Of a stretch of DNA of 15,328 bases, positions 7,137 through 14,467 are shown in pieces (positions within the stretch are counted from its first letter, which is position 1; each line of letters opens with the position of its first letter). The notes beneath the pieces are model-generated. The model made no database searches. It saw only the letters and a list, made by a program, of their open reading frames with translations, and was not told the origin of the DNA. The stretch lies in contig PAZO01000018.1 in the NCBI GenBank assembly GCA_002715665.1, forward strand, positions 14,845 to 30,172. Reading direction: 5' to 3'. The DNA is from Chloroflexota bacterium. Its GTDB lineage: Bacteria; Chloroflexota; Dehalococcoidia; SAR202; GCA-002694895. The translations under genes and the position numbers were made by a program.

Positions 7137-8021
7137 ATGTCTACCGATAAAGTAAAGCCAACAGAAAATCTCATCAAAGCTGTAAATTTATATACCAATC
7201 GTATGAGGAAATCACGTAAAGAAAGTATTAAAAATGATTTGTCATCATTCGTTCAATGGATATCTCAATGTATAGAAAGCAAATCTTACAGTGAAGATCA
7301 AAGTACAACGAACATTGATTTAAATTTGATAGAACCTAGTTTTATCGAACAATATGTTCAAATAACTAATTTAAAGCATTCAAATTTTAATGCCTCAAAA
7401 AAATTAACGGTAGCCAGAGATTTCCTCGGCTTCCTGCACAACCCTGATCCAAATGATGAAACCATAACCTTCACAGAATCAAATCTAGGAAATCACATTA
7501 GAAACAAAAAAGGCAGAAGAGCAGGTTCACTAAGCCTAAAATCAAGATTGCATGAAGAAGAATCCATTGAGATATCTCAGGAATACCATGATACTTTGAA
7601 AAAAGATTTAGAAGAAAAATTCAAAGAAAGAGAAGAGGTTGTTATAGAAATAAATAAAGCTGCAGCAGATAAAGATTTCAGAGAAAATGCTCCCTTAGAA
7701 GCTGCAAGAGAAAAACAAGGCCTTATAGAATCCCAAATTAAAACCATTGAAGAAACAATGAGAAAGTCAGTAATCATCAATACCAAAAAAAATTCAAAGA
7801 CAAACAAATTGGCAAAAATCGGGTCGAAAATTACAATGATGCAAAATAAAAATCGAGTTAAAATCAGCTTGGTATCATCTCCGGAAGCTGATGTGAATTC
7901 ATCAAAAATATCTGTAGATTCGCCACTTGGACAAGCTATAGTTGGTAAAACCGAAAATGACGAAGTAACTGTACTAGCTCCTGTAGGAGAAATGAACTAC
8001 ACAATAATAAAAATTAGCTAG
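7137..8021 (+). CDS. GreA/GreB-family transcript cleavage factor fused to an N-terminal recombinase-like core-binding domain
   Basis: This 294-residue protein is nearly twice the usual GreA length (about 158). Residues about 144-213 form the GreA coiled coil that enters the RNA polymerase secondary channel. Its tip DFRENAPLEAAREKQG keeps Asp180 and Glu183, the acidic pair that stimulates cleavage of backtracked RNA. Residues about 228-294 are the FKBP-like C-terminal domain, with ISVDSPLGQAIVGK and APVGEMNYTIIKI. The first 104 residues are not GreA. Their helical pattern (LYTNRMRKSRKESIKNDL, FVQWIS, then IEQYVQI and LTVARDFLGFLHN) resembles the N-terminal SAM-like domain of XerC/XerD. The catalytic Arg-His-Arg-Tyr domain is absent. 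A basic linker (121-138, NKKGRRAGSLSLKSR) joins the halves. GreA assignment is firm; the N-terminal assignment is by eye. It is co-directional with polA, 18 bases downstream, and overlaps the convergent pgm stop. Confidence 0.85.
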   Translation: MSTDKVKPTENLIKAVNLYTNRMRKSRKESIKNDLSSFVQWISQCIESKSYSEDQSTTNIDLNLIEPSFIEQYVQITNLKHSNFNASKKLTVARDFLGFLHNPDPNDETITFTESNLGNHIRNKKGRRAGSLSLKSRLHEEESIEISQEYHDTLKKDLEEKFKEREEVVIEINKAAADKDFRENAPLEAAREKQGLIESQIKTIEETMRKSVIINTKKNSKTNKLAKIGSKITMMQNKNRVKISLVSSPEADVNSSKISVDSPLGQAIVGKTENDEVTVLAPVGEMNYTIIKIS

Positions 8022-8023
8022 CT
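8016..8023. other. Palindrome AGCTAGCT carrying both convergent stop codons
   Basis: The eight-base perfect palindrome supplies the Ser-stop end of both genes: AGC TAG for greA on plus (stop 8019-8021) and AGC TAG for pgm on minus (stop 8020-8018). The two reading frames overlap by four bases, and no terminator hairpin follows on either strand. Confidence 0.9.
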
Positions 8024-9439
8024 TATATTAATACATTTTATTAGATTAGAAATCATGATATCTGCTGTTTCTTGATCTATAGATTCTGCATATATTCTTA
8101 TTAAATTTTCAGTCCCTGAAATTCGAATTAAAATCCAACTTCCATCATTATACGAAAATTTAAACCCATCCTGTTCGTCTAAATAACTTAACCCAAATTC
8201 ATAAATATCATTTGGTTTTAAATTTTTGAGTGAGTTAATCAAATCTGACCTGTTTATAGAATTAAACTCTAAATCTTTTCTTGCAATATATGTAGGTCCT
8301 GTAATTTTATTGATACTTTCTAAAATTTGACTTATAGAAAGACCTGAATCAATAATTAAATGTATTATATAAATACTACTAACTATTCCATCTCTATCTT
8401 TAAAATCAAGAAACCCAAAGCCACCACTTTCCTCACCTGCGATCATAGCTTCTTCACTCAATAAATATTTACTCAAATATTTAAAACCCACCGGAGTTTC
8501 AACTACTGGGACTTTATAATGTGCGGCAAAATTAGAGATTGTATTACTAACAGATATGCTTTTTACAACAGGAAGACGTTCATTTTGACTCTCGAGAAAA
8601 TAATATAGCAATAATAAAAATATTTGATAAGTTTCAAGGATTTCACCATTTTCATCCACAATTCCAATTCTATCTCCATCTAAATCAAACGCTAAACCCA
8701 AAGCATAATTTTCATTTTTTATTCTTTGAGAAAGTTTGTCGAGATTTTCTTTAATCGGTTCAGGTTTTTTAATACCAGGGAATGAAGGATTAACATAGTT
8801 ATTAATAGAATCAATTACAATCGGTGATCCGTTAACATCGATTAAATCTTCAATATAATCGGCAGTTGCCCCAAACATGTTATCAACCAAAATTCGAATA
8901 CTAGATTTTGATATATCCGATATTGGTAATTTGTCTCTTAAATCTTCTAAGTATCCTTCTTTGGGAGAAATTTCAGTTAACAACCCTTTAATGTTTCTTG
9001 CATATTTTTCTGAAATTTCCTTACTTTTTTTTATTGAGATATTAGATTCAATAAAATCTAATTCATCTTGTAAAAGAGCCGTGCCGTTAGAATTACGAAG
9101 TTTAATACCATTCCATTTGAAATCGTTATGGCTAGCAGTAATAATGATTCCCAAATCGCACCCTCTAGAAATAACTTCACTTGTTAAAACAGGTGTAGGA
9201 GTTGGCTCAGTAGCAACATATGTGTCAATACCGGAATCTAATAATATTCGAGATATACGTTGAGCAGTTTCCTTTGAATTAAATCTTGTGTCATAACCAA
9301 TAATAACTCCTCTTTCGTTAGATAATTTTTCTTTCACAAAAGCAGCAAGACTCCAAGCGATCAAATCAATATTTTCATATTTAAAATCATCTGCGATGAT
9401 TCCTCTCCACCCATCAGTGCCAAACTTTATATGCTTCAT
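8018..9439 (-). CDS. Phosphoglucomutase/phosphomannomutase, alpha-D-phosphohexomutase family
   Basis: This 473-residue enzyme moves phosphate between C1 and C6 of a hexose phosphate. The four family landmarks are in order: phosphoserine loop ITASHND (catalytic Ser103), Mg loop DLDGDRIG (Asp252, Asp254, Asp256), sugar-specificity loop GEESGGFGF and the phosphate-binding loop RISGTENLIRIY near the C-terminus. GEESGG points to glucose/mannose phosphates rather than glucosamine phosphate, where GEQSGH is usual. The product would feed cell-envelope sugars or glycogen. It starts at ATG 9439, 20 bases after the metK stop, with no clear Shine-Dalgarno sequence, and is probably the last gene of the ahcY-metK unit. 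Its 3' end overlaps the greA-family gene by four bases. Glucose versus mannose preference cannot be decided here. Confidence 0.9.
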   Translation of the reverse strand: MKHIKFGTDGWRGIIADDFKYENIDLIAWSLAAFVKEKLSNERGVIIGYDTRFNSKETAQRISRILLDSGIDTYVATEPTPTPVLTSEVISRGCDLGIIITASHNDFKWNGIKLRNSNGTALLQDELDFIESNISIKKSKEISEKYARNIKGLLTEISPKEGYLEDLRDKLPISDISKSSIRILVDNMFGATADYIEDLIDVNGSPIVIDSINNYVNPSFPGIKKPEPIKENLDKLSQRIKNENYALGLAFDLDGDRIGIVDENGEILETYQIFLLLLYYFLESQNERLPVVKSISVSNTISNFAAHYKVPVVETPVGFKYLSKYLLSEEAMIAGEESGGFGFLDFKDRDGIVSSIYIIHLIIDSGLSISQILESINKITGPTYIARKDLEFNSINRSDLINSLKNLKPNDIYEFGLSYLDEQDGFKFSYNDGSWILIRISGTENLIRIYAESIDQETADIMISNLIKCINIS

Positions 9440-9459
9440 ATTTAACTTTTAACTATATA

Positions 9460-10659
9460 TTATAAAAGGTTTTGTATTTCTTGAACTTTATCTAATTTTT
9501 CCCAAGGTAAATCTAGATCAAGTCTACCAAAATGTCCATAAAAACTTGTTGGAGAATATATTGGTGACCGTAAGTTTAATTGGTCAATAATAGCTGCGGG
9601 TCTCAGATCAAAAACCTGCTCTATAATTTCAATTATTTGATTATAAGGTAACTTACTTGTTCCATAAGTTTCAACTGATACAGACACAGGTTCTGCCATT
9701 CCAATTGCATAGGCAATTTGCACTTCACATGCTTCAGCTAAATCTGCAGCAACAATATTCTTTGCAACATATCGGGCAGCATAAGCGCCTGATCTGTCAA
9801 CTTTAGTTGGATCTTTACCTGAAAAAGCTCCACCGCCATGCCTTGCAAAGCCTCCATATGTATCAACTAAAATTTTTCTACCAGTCAACCCAGTATCTCC
9901 ATTAGGTCCTCCGATAACAAATCTACCTGACGGATTTACATAATATTTTGTTTTTTCATCAATTAAGTTTTCTGGAATAATTTGGTTAATTACATGTTTC
10001 AAAATATCATTGTAAATTTGATTTTGTTCAACATCTGGTTCGTGCTGGGTGCTTATCACAACAGTATCAACTCTTTGAGGCTTTCCTTTAGAATACTCTA
10101 TTGTTACTTGAGATTTTCCATCCGGTCTCAGATAAGGTAACACATTTTTATTTCGAATTTCTGATAATTTTTGAACTAATTTATGAGACAAACTTATAGG
10201 TAATGGCATCAGTTCTTCTGTGTCCTTGCAAGCGTATCCAACCATCATTCCCTGATCTCCTGCTCCAATTGTAGATTTTTCATCTTGAACATTTGATCTT
10301 TTTTCCAATGATTCAGATACTCCTTTTGAGATATCTTGTGATTGTTCATTGATAGAAAGCATAATTCCACAGGATTTAGAGTCAAAACCCAATTCGGGAT
10401 CATTAAACCCAATATCTGAAATTACTTTTCTAACAACAGAGGGGATATCAACGTATGCTTCAGTACTTATCTCACCCATGATAACAACTAAACCTGTTGT
10501 TATAGCAACTTCGCATGCAACACGTGCATTTTTATCTATTGAAAGAATACTGTCTAGAATTGCATCTGAAATTTGATCGCAGATTTTGTCTGGATGTCCT
10601 TCAGTAACAGATTCAGACGTAAACAAATATGAATCTGCATTTATAAAATCATAACTCAC
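9460..10659 (-). CDS. metK: Methionine adenosyltransferase (S-adenosylmethionine synthetase)
   Basis: This 399-residue cytoplasmic enzyme makes S-adenosylmethionine from methionine and ATP. It shows the canonical motifs: [20 protein letters not shown] with His22 and Asp24 (E. coli His14, Asp16), the ATP-binding [12 protein letters not shown] (132-143) and the phosphate loop [19 protein letters not shown] (from 275). Length is usual for the family (about 385-400). The start codon is GTG at 10659, fixed by GGAGG (10670-10666) six bases upstream; an ATG a few bases further in is out of frame. The gene follows ahcY by only 13 bases, so production of the methyl donor and clearance of its by-product appear to be coupled in one transcript. 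No SAM riboswitch is visible in the short spacer. Confidence 0.97.
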   Translation of the reverse strand: MSYDFINADSYLFTSESVTEGHPDKICDQISDAILDSILSIDKNARVACEVAITTGLVVIMGEISTEAYVDIPSVVRKVISDIGFNDPELGFDSKSCGIMLSINEQSQDISKGVSESLEKRSNVQDEKSTIGAGDQGMMVGYACKDTEELMPLPISLSHKLVQKLSEIRNKNVLPYLRPDGKSQVTIEYSKGKPQRVDTVVISTQHEPDVEQNQIYNDILKHVINQIIPENLIDEKTKYYVNPSGRFVIGGPNGDTGLTGRKILVDTYGGFARHGGGAFSGKDPTKVDRSGAYAARYVAKNIVAADLAEACEVQIAYAIGMAEPVSVSVETYGTSKLPYNQIIEIIEQVFDLRPAAIIDQLNLRSPIYSPTSFYGHFGRLDLDLPWEKLDKVQEIQNLL

Positions 10660-10665
10660 CTTATA

Positions 10666-10670
10666 CCTCC
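10666..10670 (-). promoter_or_regulatory. Ribosome binding site deciding the GTG start of metK
   Basis: GGAGG on the minus strand lies 6 bases before GTG 10659 and only 2 bases after the ahcY stop codon. It is the strongest Shine-Dalgarno sequence in this gene group and supports the non-ATG start. Confidence 0.75.
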
Positions 10671-10672
10671 GT

Positions 10673-11938
10673 TTATGTTCCTATATCCCAACTATTAAGA
10701 TATTTTTCTTGTTCTTCTGATAATACATCTATATCAACACTCATTCCTTGGAGTTTTAGTCTAGCAATTTCTTTGTCTAATTCCGTTGGAAGGGAATGAA
10801 CACTATTTGATAATTGAGAATTATTGTTTTTTATAAATTCTGCTGCAAGAGCTTGACCAGCAAAACTTAAGTCCATTACCCCAGAAGGGTGCCCTTCAGC
10901 AGCTGCTAAATTAATCAATCTTCCTTCTCCAAGTAAGAAAATCTGTCTTCCATCATACAATGTATACTGTTTGACAGAATTCAAAATTTGTTTACTTGAA
11001 TCTGATTCTTTTTCTAATGATTCAATATCTATTTCAACATTAAAGTGTCCGCTGTTGGCTATAATTGCACCAGATTTTAAATTTTTAATGGCATCGATAC
11101 CCACTGCATTCATACCACCTGTAACTGTAATAAATACATCACCTATTTTTGCTGCATCTTCCATTTTCATAACTCTGTATCCATCCATAACAGCTTCCAA
11201 CGCTCTAACAGGATCAACTTCTGTCACTATTACGTGAGAACCCATTCCGTCTGCTCTCTGAGCAATACCTTTTCCGCACCATCCATACCCAGCAACAACA
11301 ACAGTTTTACCTGCCCATAAAATATTCGTTGCTCTTGTTATTCCATCTAAAGTACTTTGTCCCGTTCCGTATCGATTGTCAAACAAATGTTTTGTATCAG
11401 CGTCATTTACTGCAATAACTGGATACATTAACTTATCCTGTGAAGCCAAACTCCTAAGCCTAATTATCCCTGTTGTTGTTTCTTCGCTTCCTCCAATAAT
11501 ATTATCGATTAACGATGTTCTTTCTTGATGTATCATTGCTACCATGTCAGCTCCATCATCCATAGTCATATTTGGTTCGAAATCACAAATTTCTGACAAA
11601 TGTTGGTAGTAAGTATTGTTATCTTCACCTCTAATTGAAAATGTCGGTATTTCATATTCAGAAACCAATGCTGCTGCTACATCGTCTTGAGTGCTAAGCG
11701 GATTGCTAGCACACATCGCGACCTCTGCTCCGCCATCTTTTAATATCTTAGCCAAATAGGCGGTTTCTGTAGTCACATGTAAACAGGCTCCTATTCTCAT
11801 TCCAGTTAGAGGTTTTTCTTTAATAAATCTTTTATGAATTTGTCCCAAAACAGGCATTTCTTTTTGAGACCATTCAATTCTTCTTATACCTTCTGATGCA
11901 AGTCCTAAATCTTTTACATCATATTTCAATTCAGCCAT
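10673..11938 (-). CDS. ahcY: Adenosylhomocysteinase (S-adenosylhomocysteine hydrolase)
   Basis: This 421-residue NAD-dependent enzyme splits S-adenosylhomocysteine into homocysteine and adenosine, relieving product inhibition of methyltransferases. Motifs in order: LHVTTETA (53-60), SEETTTG (151-157), [12 protein letters not shown] with Lys183 and Asp187 (human Lys186, Asp190), the NAD-binding GYGWCGKG (217-224) and [10 protein letters not shown] with His298. The C-terminal tail ends [10 protein letters not shown], close to the family K-Y pattern that reaches into the neighbouring subunit's NAD site. Position 192 is Thr where the human enzyme has Cys195. The protein lacks the roughly 40-residue insert of many proteobacterial and plant forms. 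AAGGTG (11950-11945) lies 6 bases before the ATG. It is preceded by a 131-bp leader and followed by metK. Confidence 0.97.
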   Translation of the reverse strand: MAELKYDVKDLGLASEGIRRIEWSQKEMPVLGQIHKRFIKEKPLTGMRIGACLHVTTETAYLAKILKDGGAEVAMCASNPLSTQDDVAAALVSEYEIPTFSIRGEDNNTYYQHLSEICDFEPNMTMDDGADMVAMIHQERTSLIDNIIGGSEETTTGIIRLRSLASQDKLMYPVIAVNDADTKHLFDNRYGTGQSTLDGITRATNILWAGKTVVVAGYGWCGKGIAQRADGMGSHVIVTEVDPVRALEAVMDGYRVMKMEDAAKIGDVFITVTGGMNAVGIDAIKNLKSGAIIANSGHFNVEIDIESLEKESDSSKQILNSVKQYTLYDGRQIFLLGEGRLINLAAAEGHPSGVMDLSFAGQALAAEFIKNNNSQLSNSVHSLPTELDKEIARLKLQGMSVDIDVLSEEQEKYLNSWDIGT

Positions 11939-12069
11939 ATACTACACCTTATATTTATGTATGATTAAAAATTCAATCAAAATAACTTATAAAAACCCAA
12001 GTTAAGTATTAATTGACCCGAGTAATTCTAGCACATTTAATTTAAATAGATAATACAATTATGATCTGC
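11939..12069 (-). promoter_or_regulatory. Leader of the ahcY-metK-pgm unit with an extended -10 promoter and two small hairpins
   Basis: Reading on minus, TGC TAGAAT (12033-12025) is an extended -10 element with no convincing -35; transcription would begin near 12018. Two weak hairpins follow: TAACTT/AAGTTA (12004-11999 with 11988-11983, ten-base loop) and TGATT/AATCA (11979-11975 with 11966-11962, eight-base loop). Then comes AAGGTG before the ahcY ATG. This is the only long spacer in the gene group, so an internal promoter here is plausible. I do not recognise a SAM or SAH riboswitch. Confidence 0.3.
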
Positions 12070-13026
12070 TTACAAATTTAAATAATCTTTAAATTGAGTT
12101 TCATCAAATATAAAGCTATAGCCTATTGATTTAATATAAGTTATGTATCTTTTGTATATCATATTCATATCTAATTCGATCAAAGCTCTAACTCCGAAAT
12201 CTTCTACCATAAATGATGCAACAACAGTTCCAATTACTCCTGCCATAAAAATATCTTTTGAGTTATATGAATTAACTCTATCTAATAATCCAAAGAACGC
12301 TCCAGCAAATGAATCCCCAGCTCCAGTTGGATCTTTTACATTATTGGTTAAAAATCCTGGTAAGGCATAATATTGATCTGAAGTAAATATTAGTGCCCCG
12401 TGTTCGCCTTTTTTTATAACTACATTTTTCGAACTGAGTTCCATTATTTTAAAACCAGCGTCTTTAAGATTGTTAAAACCCGAAATCATTCTTGCTTCTG
12501 ATTGGTCGATCATTACAACATCAGAATTTTTAATTACTTTATGCAAAACATCATTTGAAGTATCAATCCATAAATCCATTGTATCGAGGCCAACAAATGA
12601 TTTCTTATTTTCAGTTTTTACTTTTTCAAGAACGTCTAATTGCAATTCAGGATTAATATTTGCCAGAAAAAGAATATTAGATTTTTTTGCTAAATCATTC
12701 AGATGGGGATTAAAGTCTTCAAAAACATTTAACTCAGTTTTTATTGTCTCTCTATTATTCATATTATCTTTTTCATACTCACCTTCCCAAAAAAACGTTA
12801 ATCCCTTTTCTTGTTGCATGTTAGAAAGGTTAATTGAGCTGGCTTCCAACAAATTTAAATCACTATCTTTAAAATCTTCGCCATACACTCCGACAGGAAT
12901 AACATCGGTAAATTTTGAAGCAGCCAAACTAAAATGTATTGCCGATCCTCCTAACTGTCTGACACTTTTGCCATACAAGGTTGTTACTGTATCGTAAGCT
13001 ACTGATCCAACAACTGTAATTGCCAT
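12070..13026 (-). CDS. PfkB-family (ribokinase-like) kinase, possible adenosine kinase
   Basis: This 318-residue member of the ribokinase fold phosphorylates a sugar or nucleoside hydroxyl with ATP. Seen directly are the N-terminal substrate-side motif QLGGSAIHFSLAASKF (24-39) and the C-terminal PfkB signature DPTGAGDSFAGAF (232-244), with Asp238 as catalytic base and GAG as anion hole. Length is normal for the family. Substrate cannot be read from the motifs. Its place directly upstream of ahcY and metK makes adenosine, the AhcY product, the best guess, because adenosine must be removed to pull that reversible hydrolysis forward. Ribose or another sugar remains possible. It starts at ATG 13026, 14 bases after the rhodanese gene, with only a weak purine stretch upstream, so it is probably co-transcribed with that gene. 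Confidence 0.88.
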   Translation of the reverse strand: MAITVVGSVAYDTVTTLYGKSVRQLGGSAIHFSLAASKFTDVIPVGVYGEDFKDSDLNLLEASSINLSNMQQEKGLTFFWEGEYEKDNMNNRETIKTELNVFEDFNPHLNDLAKKSNILFLANINPELQLDVLEKVKTENKKSFVGLDTMDLWIDTSNDVLHKVIKNSDVVMIDQSEARMISGFNNLKDAGFKIMELSSKNVVIKKGEHGALIFTSDQYYALPGFLTNNVKDPTGAGDSFAGAFFGLLDRVNSYNSKDIFMAGVIGTVVASFMVEDFGVRALIELDMNMIYKRYITYIKSIGYSFIFDETQFKDYLNL

Positions 13027-13040
13027 ATTAAAAACTCACT

Positions 13041-13382
13041 TTATTCGATTTCAAATCCGTTAATAATCCAATCATTCATTCCTCCGTCAAGGTTAAACAA
13101 TAAATTATCATCTACACCATAGGCAGCACTAATCTCGCAAGCCAAAGCACTTCGAACCCCCATTTGACAAACAAATATAACTTTCTGTTCGATCTTATTT
13201 TGAGAAATCCATCCTTCAAATTGATGAAGAGGAATCAATTCAGATGACTTGATATGTCCTGTTTCATATTCCTCAAGCTCTCTAACATCAATGATTCTTG
13301 GTTGTTCGTCTTTTATTAGCTGATTTAGTTCAGAAGAATTAATTTGATTAAATGGTTCTCCTTCATTTTTTCTTGGCATCAT
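13041..13382 (-). CDS. Single-domain rhodanese-like sulfurtransferase
   Basis: This is a 113-residue, one-domain rhodanese. It has the family's IIDVRELEEYETGHIKSS (30-47) and an active-site loop CQMGVRS with Cys72 as the persulfide-carrying residue, followed by LDGGMNDWI (98-106). Proteins of this kind pass sulfane sulfur to acceptors such as thiolation enzymes, or bind cyanide or thiosulfate; the acceptor here is unknown. No signal peptide or membrane segment is visible, so it is cytoplasmic. Two ATG codons stand in tandem (13382 and 13379). AGGAA lies 5 bases before the first and 8 before the second, so either may be used. It is the first gene of the minus-strand group ending with pgm, and divergent from the aminotransferase gene. 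Confidence 0.9.
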   Translation of the reverse strand: MMPRKNEGEPFNQINSSELNQLIKDEQPRIIDVRELEEYETGHIKSSELIPLHQFEGWISQNKIEQKVIFVCQMGVRSALACEISAAYGVDDNLLFNLDGGMNDWIINGFEIE

Positions 13383-13424
13383 TATTTCCTGAATTGATAA
13401 TTTATTATTTTAAAATACGATTAC

Positions 13425-13430
13425 ATTATA
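13425..13430 (-). promoter_or_regulatory. Candidate -10 element for the rhodanese-led gene group
   Basis: A perfect TATAAT on the minus strand lies about 43 bases before the rhodanese ATG, in the 99-base divergent spacer. No good -35 is seen 16-18 bases upstream, so confidence is low. On the plus strand a weak TTACAT (13421-13426) / TATTCT (13445-13450) pair with an 18-base spacer could serve the aminotransferase gene. Confidence 0.3.
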
Positions 13431-13481
13431 AACTAGTAATATGTTATTCTATTTTCTCTGATTCTGAATTAATATATCACT

Positions 13482-14444
13482 ATGGTTAAAAAAGAAAACG
13501 TCAAACGAAATACTTTTGAAGTAAATACTGAACCTGAATATGTTTGGAAATCAGGAGAAATATTAAAGTACGCAGATGCTAGTTTCCCATTATCAATGCT
13601 AGGTTGGAGTTCAATTAACATGGTATTTGAGGGGATAAGAGGTTATTACAATAAATCTGATGATCAAATCTATATCCTGCATTTAAACGAACATCTCTCA
13701 AGATTTATGGAATCTATGAAAATGATGAGAATGTATCCTTTTGCGAGCTCTGAAGAATTGAAAGCCGTGATTATTGATCTAATAAAATTAAATAAATATA
13801 AAGAAGACGTTTATATGCAACCACTAGGTTACTTCGGCGATGGACCCCCTGGATTTCTCGCATCCGGAGAAAGAAAAGGTGATATGACAATTATGGTAAA
13901 ACCAATAGATTCTTTACTTACATCAGATAATATGCTCAATGTTAATGTTAGTTCATGGAGAAGAATTTCTGACGATGTTATGCCACCACGGATTAAAACA
14001 ATAGCTAATTATCAAAATTCAAGATATGTAGCCGAGGAAGCCAGACTTAATAATTATGACCAATCATTAATCTTAAATACCCAAGGTAAAGTTTCTGAAT
14101 CAACATATACATGCGTGTTCATGGTAAAAAACGATAAATTAATCACCCCGAATGTAACATCAGGCATACTCGACAGCATAACAAGAAAATCAATCATTGA
14201 ACTTGCCAGAAACGAACTTGGATTGACAGTAGAAGAACGAGAAATTGATAGAACTGAATTTTATGTTGCAGATGAATCATTTATATGTGGAACAGGAGGA
14301 GAAATTCAATTTATTGGAAAAATTGATGGGTACATTATTTCAGAAAAACCAGGAAACATATCAAAAGAAATTCAAAATTTATACCATAATATTGTTAGAG
14401 GTATAGACAAAAGGTATAATCATTGGAGAACTAAAACATTTTAA
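13482..14444 (+). CDS. ilvE: Class IV aminotransferase, branched-chain amino acid aminotransferase type
   Basis: This 320-residue PLP enzyme is close to BCAT length (about 305-310). It has SMLGWSSINMVFEGIRGY near the N-terminus, the Schiff-base lysine Lys172 in RIKTIANYQNSR, Glu206 in KVSEST for the pyridine nitrogen, and the C-terminal CGTGGEIQFIGKIDG. BCATs exchange amino groups between glutamate and leucine, isoleucine or valine. Two usual features differ. The Asn after the glutamate (N in the family's NLF/NIF) is Cys211, and the PGITR phosphate loop reads DSITR. Substrate preference is therefore less certain than family membership. No Shine-Dalgarno sequence is visible, and an in-frame stop lies close upstream, so ATG 13482 is the likely start. 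A class III aminotransferase gene follows 23 bases after its stop. Confidence 0.85.
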   Translation: MVKKENVKRNTFEVNTEPEYVWKSGEILKYADASFPLSMLGWSSINMVFEGIRGYYNKSDDQIYILHLNEHLSRFMESMKMMRMYPFASSEELKAVIIDLIKLNKYKEDVYMQPLGYFGDGPPGFLASGERKGDMTIMVKPIDSLLTSDNMLNVNVSSWRRISDDVMPPRIKTIANYQNSRYVAEEARLNNYDQSLILNTQGKVSESTYTCVFMVKNDKLITPNVTSGILDSITRKSIIELARNELGLTVEEREIDRTEFYVADESFICGTGGEIQFIGKIDGYIISEKPGNISKEIQNLYHNIVRGIDKRYNHWRTKTF

Positions 14445-14454
14445 TTTATTAAAA

Positions 14455-14460
14455 AAGGAG
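14455..14460 (+). promoter_or_regulatory. Ribosome binding site of the class III aminotransferase gene
   Basis: AAGGAG lies 7 bases before ATG 14468, within the 23-base spacer after the class IV aminotransferase stop. It sets the start of the truncated final gene and supports co-transcription. Confidence 0.75.
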
Positions 14461-14467
14461 AAAACTC

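Noticed and set aside
8877..9263. 128-codon plus-strand frame opposite the phosphohexomutase gene
   Set aside because: It is entirely antisense to conserved catalytic regions (around Ser103), has no ribosome binding site and no family resemblance.
11939..12069. SAM or SAH riboswitch before ahcY-metK
   Set aside because: The leader is short and AT-rich, without the multi-helix G/C-rich core of the known SAM or SAH classes that I can recognise.
12470..12997. Long open frame (175 codons) on the plus strand opposite the PfkB kinase gene
   Set aside because: It lies wholly within a well-supported gene, its product shows no recognisable domain, and it fits a shadow frame of AT-rich coding sequence.
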